The notes beneath the pieces are model-generated. The model was not told the origin of the DNA, made no database searches, and worked only from the letters and a program-made list of their open reading frames with translations. The position numbers and the translations under genes are program-made. Of a DNA stretch of 10,010 nucleotides, positions 6,115 to 10,010 are shown piece after piece; the first letter of the stretch is position 1; every line of letters starts with the position of its first letter. Source of the DNA: Nanobdellota archaeon (GTDB lineage Archaea > Nanobdellota > Nanobdellia > Woesearchaeales > GW2011-AR15); NCBI GenBank assembly GCA_018815145.1, contig JAHIYL010000238.1, positions 1 to 10,010 of the forward strand, given 5' to 3'.

Positions 6115-6376
6115 TTTTTTTTCTCATCAAGATTGGTTTTATCAATGGATACAGATATGCAGAAAAAAGTATGATCAGAGAAATCCAAGTGTATTTTTCA
6201 GGAAGAAGGAACATGACTGCAACAGCAATTGATAGAATCACAATCCCTTCCATGGTGCAGAACGGACAGCCATATGAAGTATTGCAGGTCATACCTGCAT
6301 TCTGTACACCACTTGATTTTTTCTTTTTTATCTTAGAGGACTCTGATACCTTCTTACTTTTCTTTTGTGTTTTCAT
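6104..6376 (-). CDS. Small two-helix membrane protein with a CPFC motif
   Basis: A 90-residue protein that I cannot assign to a family. The first 20 or so residues are very lysine-rich (MKTQKKSKKV, then KIKKKK). A short segment with C31 and a CPFC pair (C37, C40) follows, then two hydrophobic segments at about 43-59 and 63-81 joined by a very short turn, and a basic tail (RKKNES). By the positive-inside rule both ends probably face the cytoplasm, which would place CPFC at the inner face next to the membrane. It sits between thioredoxin reductase (23-nt overlap at the start) and the CoA-binding gene (11-nt overlap at the end), so it is almost certainly co-transcribed. A CxxC next to thioredoxin genes suggests a thiol-disulfide partner, but metal binding is equally possible. 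No clear Shine-Dalgarno site; the start is uncertain. Confidence 0.65.
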   Translation of the reverse strand: MKTQKKSKKVSESSKIKKKKSSGVQNAGMTCNTSYGCPFCTMEGIVILSIAVAVMFLLPEKYTWISLIILFSAYLYPLIKPILMRKKNES

Positions 6377-7289
6377 TGTATATATTGTATGCAGCCACTG
6401 CTCCTTCTGCGCTTGCAGTAATTATCTGCTTCAGGTCATTTGCAGTGATGTCTCCTGCTGCATAGAATCCTCTGATATTGGTTTCCTGATTCTTATCAAC
6501 TTTTATGTAATCATTTTCAGTCTTGATTCCAAGTCCCTTGATGGTTTCTGTATTTGGAACAGAACCTATCTCAATAAAGACTCCTTCAAGTGCAGGCTCT
6601 GCATTATCCTTCAGTTTTACACCCGTAACAAACTTGTCTCCTACAATTTCAGTAAGTTCCTGGTTGAATATCACCTTGATCTTTGGATTTTTTTCCACAA
6701 GCTTGACCCAGGTAGGTTCTGCCCTGAAAAATTTAGATTTCCTGTATATTATGTAGACTTTTTTTGCGTGCTCTGAAAGCAGCAGGGCAGAAGTGAGCGC
6801 AGCATCTCCGCCTCCTATGACTGCAACAGTCTTTGCTCTGAAAAGAGGCCCATCACAAGTTGCACAATAGGAAACACCTCTTCCGGAATATTTATCTTCT
6901 CCAGGGATATTAAGATGCCTATGGTTTGTGCCAGCTGCATAGATTATTCTCCTGGCAAAATATTCTTTGCCAGATTCAGTGATTACTGAAAAACTTTTTT
7001 TTTGCTTAGTGATGGTTTTTACACCTTCATATGCAATAGGCACTTTCAGGCTTGCCACATGCTCAGTGAATTTCTGCATGAGCTCAAAGCCCGAACAATC
7101 GACATAAGAAGGATAGTTGCATATCTTATGTGCTGTCGCTGCAAGCCCGCCGGTATTCCATGTTACCATCAATGTATCCAGCATATATCTAGCTGCATAT
7201 ATGGCAGCAGACATACCTGCTGGTCCGCCGCCTACTATTATAAGGTCGTGCACTTTTTTTGTTTTTTCAGAAGAATTTTTTTGGGTCAT
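6354..7289 (-). CDS. trxB: Thioredoxin reductase-like flavoprotein (TrxB family)
   Basis: A 311-residue cytosolic flavoenzyme that passes electrons from NAD(P)H through FAD and a cysteine pair to thioredoxin. Seen in order, numbered from the preferred start: FAD loop IIVGGGPAG (17-25), redox pair CATC (142-145), second nucleotide loop VIGGGDAA (157-164), and the C-terminal FAD motif GFYAAGDIT (274-282). The length is typical for low-molecular-weight TrxR. The pyridine-nucleotide region reads YRKSKFFRA, where classic NADPH enzymes have HRRxxxR, so cofactor preference is open. The longest frame begins at a TTG at 7343 inside the thioredoxin gene. The ATG at 7289 is preferred because it restores the family N-terminus and lies about 30 nt from a TATA box. 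The immediate upstream thioredoxin gene is the obvious substrate. Confidence 0.92.
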   Translation of the reverse strand: MTQKNSSEKTKKVHDLIIVGGGPAGMSAAIYAARYMLDTLMVTWNTGGLAATAHKICNYPSYVDCSGFELMQKFTEHVASLKVPIAYEGVKTITKQKKSFSVITESGKEYFARRIIYAAGTNHRHLNIPGEDKYSGRGVSYCATCDGPLFRAKTVAVIGGGDAALTSALLLSEHAKKVYIIYRKSKFFRAEPTWVKLVEKNPKIKVIFNQELTEIVGDKFVTGVKLKDNAEPALEGVFIEIGSVPNTETIKGLGIKTENDYIKVDKNQETNIRGFYAAGDITANDLKQIITASAEGAVAAYNIYNENTKEK

Positions 7290-7315
7290 TTCATAAAATA
7301 TTAAAAAACATAAGG

Positions 7316-7323
7316 ATTTAAAC
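7316..7323 (-). promoter_or_regulatory. TATA-like box before thioredoxin reductase
   Basis: GTTTAAAT on the minus strand overlaps the last codons of the thioredoxin gene and is centred about 30 nt before ATG 7289, which has no Shine-Dalgarno sequence. The reductase and the genes after it may therefore have a leaderless promoter in addition to readthrough from the thioredoxin promoter. Confidence 0.4.
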
Positions 7324-7647
7324 TTTTGCAAGTGCGTCGTCAATCTTCTGCTTCATGACTTCTTTAGGTGCAAATCCTACAATCCTATCAACTTCTTTAC
7401 CGCCTTTGGCCACAATTAGGCATGGAATTCCGGTTATCTGATATTTATCAGCAAGATCAGGTTCCTCTTCTGTCGACAGTTTCGCAAATTTCAGTTTTCC
7501 GGTATAATCATCTGAAAGCTCTTCAAACACAGGACCCATCATCCTGCATGGCATACACCAGGATGCCCAGAAATCAATTATGACCGGTGTTGCTGACTTA
7601 TTCACTTCATTCTCAAAATTTTTTTTGTTCAAATGTACAATGCTCAT
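7318..7647 (-). CDS. trxA: Thioredoxin
   Basis: A 109-residue thioredoxin that reduces protein disulfides in the cytoplasm. The active site is WCMPC (W30, C31, C34), with methionine in place of the usual glycine of CGPC, followed by the TGIPCLI segment holding the cis-proline P75. C76 directly after the cis-proline is an added cysteine. Fold elements PVIIDFWASW before and FAKLSTEEEPDLADKY after the active site are standard. The open frame extends upstream to 7740, but a strong Shine-Dalgarno GGAGG (7656-7660) eight nt before the ATG at 7647 and the family length fix the shorter start. It heads the redox cluster, with thioredoxin reductase starting 28 nt after its stop. Confidence 0.96.
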   Translation of the reverse strand: MSIVHLNKKNFENEVNKSATPVIIDFWASWCMPCRMMGPVFEELSDDYTGKLKFAKLSTEEEPDLADKYQITGIPCLIVAKGGKEVDRIVGFAPKEVMKQKIDDALAKV

Positions 7648-7661
7648 CTTAATTTCCTCCG

Positions 7662-7679
7662 AAAGGCCTTTATGGCCAT
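7662..7679. repeat. Two adjacent GGCC palindromes in the thioredoxin leader
   Basis: AAAGGCCTTT (7662-7671) and ATGGCCAT (7672-7679) are abutting perfect palindromes just upstream of the thioredoxin Shine-Dalgarno site. They could form small hairpins in the leader RNA or a protein-binding site. They are short, so this is a tentative element. Confidence 0.35.
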
Positions 7680-7729
7680 CTTTATACTTTTGTAACAATC
7701 TGACTCCCTTGTGTATATCAGATTTATTA

Positions 7730-7777
7730 CAGTACTGCAAGAAAACAGCAGTAGTATTTAAACATTGCCAAGTACTG
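7730..7777 (-). promoter_or_regulatory. Thioredoxin promoter with paired AGTACTG repeats
   Basis: A TATA-like GTTTAAATAC (7754-7763, minus) predicts a start near 7733 and a leader of about 85 nt holding the GGAGG site. AGTACTG occurs at 7731-7737 (inside the palindrome CAGTACTG, 7730-7737) and again at 7771-7777, 40 bp apart, flanking the TATA box. One copy covers the predicted start site and the other lies just upstream, a typical operator layout. A second TATA-like AGTATAAAG (7680-7688) exists, but it would give a leader too short to contain the Shine-Dalgarno sequence. Confidence 0.45.
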
Positions 7778-7832
7778 AAAAAATTGACTGGAAAAATGAA
7801 GCAGTGAATTTAGAATCACATAATTATGTTTT

Positions 7833-8198
7833 TCAGATCTCTTCAGGCTTCTCCACCGTCCTTTCTTCTCTGACATTGCCTGTATTCACTGTGCCGATCC
7901 TGTTTATATAGATTATCTGTGCTTCATCAACTGCAGCAGTCTGGTGTTCGACGCCTTTTGGGATGAATGCACATTCTCCTTGTTTAAGGTACAGCTCTTT
8001 GTCCTTGAACCTTACGATGAATTCTCCTTTTACAGTCAGGAACATCTCATCTTCATCATCATGATGATGCCAGGGAAGCTCTCCTTTGCATTTGACCAGC
8101 TGCACATTGCAGTCATTGAGCTGTCCGATCTTCTTAGGTGACCAGTGCTCACTAAACAGAGCAAACTTTTCATTGATATTGATTTTGTCGATTGCCAT
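7833..8198 (-). CDS. Single-domain cupin protein with intact metal site
   Basis: A 121-residue cupin (Cupin_2 type). Motif 1 is PWHHHDDEDEMFLTVKG, giving H44 and H46 of the HxH pair, E51 and G58. Motif 2 is FIPKGVEH with P80 and H85. All four expected metal ligands are present, unlike the small cupin at 2104-2424, so it probably binds Fe, Mn, Ni or Zn. The PWHHHDDEDEMF form is common among small uncharacterised cupins described as mannose-6-phosphate isomerase-like or dioxygenase-like; the substrate is unknown. A GTG- or ATG-led longer frame reaches 8243, but the ATG at 8198 lies about 28 nt from a TATA box and avoids overlap with the recombinase gene, so it is preferred. The stop is TGA; no clear operon partner. 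Confidence 0.88.
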   Translation of the reverse strand: MAIDKININEKFALFSEHWSPKKIGQLNDCNVQLVKCKGELPWHHHDDEDEMFLTVKGEFIVRFKDKELYLKQGECAFIPKGVEHQTAAVDEAQIIYINRIGTVNTGNVREERTVEKPEEI

Positions 8199-8222
8199 AA
8201 TTGGATGATAAGAAAGATAGAC

Positions 8223-8231
8223 TATTAAATA
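8223..8231 (-). promoter_or_regulatory. TATA box of the cupin gene, leaderless spacing
   Basis: TATTTAATA on the minus strand is centred about 29 nt before the ATG at 8198, and no Shine-Dalgarno sequence is seen. It sits immediately after the stop of the recombinase gene. Confidence 0.45.
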
Positions 8232-8239
8232 TTTTGGAT

Positions 8240-9055
8240 TCACGAAATCATGTCAAGAGGACTTGTAACATGGATTCTAGGCAATACCGCATGGACATAA
8301 ATCATAGTAGTATCCAATCTATTGTGTCCAAGAAGATTTTGCACAGATTCAATAGAAGCATGATTTTCTATCAGATGGGTTGCAAAACTATGGCGGAGGG
8401 TGTGAGGATGTACATTCTTCTTTATCCCTGCAATCTTTACGTACTTTCTGACAATATGATATATACTACTCCTACTAATTTTGCTGTTTTGAGTGGTTAT
8501 TACATTACTCTGTCCATCTGACCCGTCAATCATTTTTTTCAGGTCCGGCTTAAGTTTCTCAGAAATTAAAAAAATTCTATCTTTTTTCCCTTTACCATTT
8601 CTAACCCATCCATATCCAAATTCAATTTCAAGATCCCTAACTTTCAGGTTAACAAGTTCGGAAAGTCTTAAGCCAGCAGAATACATCAGTGCAACAATCA
8701 TCCAATGTTTTTTGTTATTTATAGATTGTAAAAGAATCTTAACTTCAGATTGAGTTAAATAGACTGGCATTCTTTTTGGCTTTCTCAAATACTTTATGTC
8801 CATAACCCAGTTTTTCTTCAGGATATTTCTTATAAGGAATTTGATGGCAGACAAAGCGATATTCATGGTGCTTTCAAATTTTCCTTTTTCTGACAAGTAA
8901 TCAAGGTAATTGAATACATCTTTTTTAGTCAGTTTGTTTTCTTCTTTACCAGAAAACTTAAGAAACTCAGACGCATAGTGACAATATGATTTTATTGTCC
9001 AAGGACTATATCTTCTCCTAACAGTCTCTTTTTTAAGCTTGTAAATTGCGTCCAT
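8240..9055 (-). CDS. Tyrosine recombinase, Xer/integron-integrase-like
   Basis: A 271-residue site-specific recombinase. The N-terminal SAM-like core-binding domain (about 1-80) begins with RRRYSPWTIKSYCHYASEFLKF. The catalytic domain (about 95-271) has the complete set: R130 in SAGLRLSEL, a beta-hairpin lysine at K155-K158 in GKGKKDR, H218 and R221 in HPHTLRHSF, H244 in LLGHNRL, and the nucleophile Y253 in TTMIYVH. The protein ends in SPLDMIS, as many archaeal XerA and integron-type integrases do. Either chromosome-dimer resolution (XerA acting at dif) or integrase of a mobile element is possible; the small size and lack of a DNA-binding arm extension favour the Xer type. A TATA box about 28 nt from the ATG suggests leaderless expression. 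No tRNA or convincing att/dif site was found nearby. Confidence 0.93.
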   Translation of the reverse strand: MDAIYKLKKETVRRRYSPWTIKSYCHYASEFLKFSGKEENKLTKKDVFNYLDYLSEKGKFESTMNIALSAIKFLIRNILKKNWVMDIKYLRKPKRMPVYLTQSEVKILLQSINNKKHWMIVALMYSAGLRLSELVNLKVRDLEIEFGYGWVRNGKGKKDRIFLISEKLKPDLKKMIDGSDGQSNVITTQNSKISRSSIYHIVRKYVKIAGIKKNVHPHTLRHSFATHLIENHASIESVQNLLGHNRLDTTMIYVHAVLPRIHVTSPLDMIS

Positions 9056-9079
9056 AATTTATTATTGAGTTAGTATCAG

Positions 9080-9087
9080 TATAAATA
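9080..9087 (-). promoter_or_regulatory. TATA box of the recombinase gene, leaderless spacing
   Basis: TATTTATA on the minus strand is centred about 28 nt before the ATG at 9055. The palindrome TATGCGCATA lies four nt upstream, at the position of a BRE or operator. Confidence 0.5.
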
Positions 9088-9302
9088 TCCTATGCGCATA
9101 TGTCCAGTGTCCAGTGCAACAAAATATCACTCACTAATCATAACGAAAAATTCATGTTCGATGTTCCAGAATTCTCTGTTTTAAGCCTTCTAACTTCAAA
9201 AATTGCCCATTTCATCATAAAAAGAGTTATGATTTATTATTACTCGAAACCAGTTCACTGCAACTTGATAAGTTGGTCGAAAGCAAAATAAGGTAAAAAC
9301 TT

Positions 9303-9310
9303 TTTTATAT
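9303..9310 (+). promoter_or_regulatory. TATA box of the nuclease-like gene, leaderless spacing
   Basis: TTTTATAT is centred about 25 nt before the ATG at 9332 with no Shine-Dalgarno sequence between, matching the leaderless pattern of several genes in this window. Confidence 0.5.
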
Positions 9311-9331
9311 TAGATACTATAAATTATATTT

Positions 9332-9898
9332 ATGGGATTTGTTGACGTAATAAAAGCAGCTGCAAAAGAAGCAATAAAACCAGAAGGATATATTAAAGGA
9401 GACAAATTTGAAGATTTTATTCTGTCACTTTTTAGTTCTTCTGATTTATGGGTTTTGATCAAAAGAACTCAAGATTATGATCATAACTCCCAAATGTATG
9501 AAAAAAAATCCCTAGACCCAGATTTTAGATTTAAACACAAAGTCTCAAATAGGCAGATTAATATTGAGTGCAAATATAGAAGTTGTCTTAACAAAGGCAT
9601 GTTAGAATGGTGTAAACCCGGACAACTTCAAAGATATAAAGAGTTTGATAAATATAATAATACATATATCATAATAGGTCTAGGAGGAGAACCAACAGGA
9701 CCAGATAATTTATTTTTGATTAAACTTTCTGATGTTAAATTTGAAAAACTATATCCTTCATATCTTAAGAATTTTGAAGTAAAAAGGAATTGCTGTTTCG
9801 ATATGAAAAACGGAAAAATTATGCAGTTGGATGTTGGTGTAAGTAAGACTTTGTTGTTAAAACAGAAACTTGAATTTATTAATAAGTTATTTAGGTAA
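9332..9898 (+). CDS. PD-(D/E)XK nuclease-fold protein, uncharacterised
   Basis: A 188-residue soluble protein with the signature of the PD-(D/E)XK nuclease superfamily: a helix with E27 in KGDKFEDFILSLF, then P63-D64 in SLDPDFRFK, then E79-C-K81 in INIECKYRS, 15 residues after the aspartate, and a following helix with QLQRYKEF (98-105). The spacing and order fit a metal-dependent endonuclease or Holliday-junction-resolvase-like core. The middle has a hydrophobic strand (YIIIGLGG, 112-119) and the C-terminus is lysine-rich. I see no fused target-recognition, helicase or methyltransferase domain, and no such gene beside it, so it could be an orphan restriction enzyme, a defence effector, a repair nuclease or a mobile-element protein. 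It is divergent from the recombinase and AT-rich (18 G+C in the hand-counted line 9481-9540). The stop is TAA. Confidence 0.72.
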   Translation: MGFVDVIKAAAKEAIKPEGYIKGDKFEDFILSLFSSSDLWVLIKRTQDYDHNSQMYEKKSLDPDFRFKHKVSNRQINIECKYRSCLNKGMLEWCKPGQLQRYKEFDKYNNTYIIIGLGGEPTGPDNLFLIKLSDVKFEKLYPSYLKNFEVKRNCCFDMKNGKIMQLDVGVSKTLLLKQKLEFINKLFR

Positions 9899-10010
9899 AT
9901 CTTCAATTTTTTACTTGCTTCTTTTGCTCGACGTTTTTGAACTGGTTTCTCCGTCATAACATCTGCGCTCCTTCGTCTCGCTTTGCTCGCTCGGTGCTCG
10001 ACCCAGCCAG
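9899..10010. other. GC-rich, GCTCG-repetitive edge after the nuclease gene
   Basis: After an AT-rich start, composition changes sharply: 9962-10010 has 32 G+C in 49 by hand count. The short word TTGCTCG occurs at 9924-9930 and 9983-9989, with GTGCTCG at 9994-10000, and related CTCGCT words between. On the minus strand a frame with an ATG at 9957 runs open from the window edge and reads a very basic product (MTEKPVQKRRAKEASKK), but then continues antisense through 270 nt of the nuclease gene, so I do not call it a gene. This may be a dispersed repeat or the edge of a different genomic segment. Confidence 0.4.

Larger units (their letters stand above)
9056..9331. other. AT-rich divergent intergenic region with small repeats
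   Basis: This 276-nt gap separates the divergent recombinase and nuclease genes. It holds the recombinase TATA box (9080-9087), the palindrome TATGCGCATA (9091-9100), a tandem GTCCAGT GTCCAGT (9102-9115), the inverted repeat CAACTT-GAT-AAGTTG (9261-9275), and the nuclease TATA box (9303-9310). A 63-codon plus-strand frame at 9100-9291 has no credible ribosome-binding site or family signature and is not called. No tRNA cloverleaf is visible. A line sampled by hand (9181-9240) has 15 G+C in 60. Confidence 0.5.

Noticed and set aside
6171..6776. 201-codon plus-strand frame
   Set aside because: Fully antisense to the thioredoxin reductase and membrane-protein genes. Its cysteine- and phenylalanine-rich product is typical of a shadow frame.
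7289..7343. Upstream TTG start for thioredoxin reductase
   Set aside because: It would use a rare start codon inside the thioredoxin gene and add 18 residues not found in the family. ATG 7289 has better promoter spacing.
7818..7829. ACATAATTATGT palindrome after the cupin gene
   Set aside because: Perfect but short and entirely AT-biased; it could be chance. It lies just beyond the cupin stop, where a weak 3' hairpin would be unremarkable.
9100..9291. 63-codon plus-strand frame in the recombinase-nuclease gap
   Set aside because: Starts inside the palindrome region with no Shine-Dalgarno or properly spaced TATA box, has no recognisable motif, and lies in very AT-rich DNA where such frames arise by chance.
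9628..9957. Minus-strand frame with a basic N-terminus, open to the window edge
   Set aside because: Most of it is antisense to the well-supported nuclease gene. Only the first 20 residues lie outside it, and they come from the low-complexity GC-rich edge.
9899..10010. Partial tRNA at the window end
   Set aside because: The GC-rich stretch and a GTTCAAA-like word suggested one, but no T-arm, anticodon arm or acceptor pairing can be drawn.

Overview
The window reads as low-GC archaeal DNA. The evidence is a GAPOR-type tungsten aldehyde oxidoreductase, AT-rich TATA boxes centred about 25-32 nt upstream of many start codons with almost no leader, Shine-Dalgarno sites of the GGAGGTGAT type on the remaining genes, and a short Xer-like tyrosine recombinase. 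A DPANN-type or other small-genome archaeon is plausible, but nothing here fixes the lineage. No rRNA, tRNA or CRISPR array was seen. Genes are dense, mostly on the minus strand.

Layout. 87-3465 (minus): a glyceraldehyde-3-phosphate:ferredoxin oxidoreductase-like enzyme, a small degenerate cupin, a long inverted-repeat element in the gap, and a ferredoxin-domain protein whose frame is cut by one in-frame TAG. Divergent from this is an HxlR-family regulator (3584-3952), with a cluster of AGTAT palindromes in the shared promoter. 3949-4626 (minus) is an unrecognised protein meeting the HxlR gene tail to tail. 4738-5367 (plus) is an AT-rich SAM methyltransferase with an inverted repeat around its TATA box.

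5399-7647 (minus) is a compact redox cluster: thioredoxin, thioredoxin reductase, a two-helix membrane protein with a CPFC motif, a CoA-binding-domain protein and a winged-helix regulator. From thioredoxin reductase onward every gene overlaps the next. Thioredoxin has its own promoter with paired AGTACTG repeats, and a second TATA lies just before the reductase. A canonical single-domain cupin follows (7833-8198, minus). The right end holds a tyrosine recombinase (minus) and a divergent PD-(D/E)XK nuclease-like protein (plus) in more AT-rich DNA, then an abrupt GC-rich repetitive edge.

How the genes may work together (inference): the left half is ferredoxin-linked central metabolism next to a cysteine-bearing regulator, the middle is thiol-disulfide electron flow with a possible membrane outlet, and the right end looks like accessory or mobile DNA. 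Several starts were moved inward from the longest open frame on promoter spacing, Shine-Dalgarno sites and family length. Domain and family calls rest on motif recognition from memory, not on searches.
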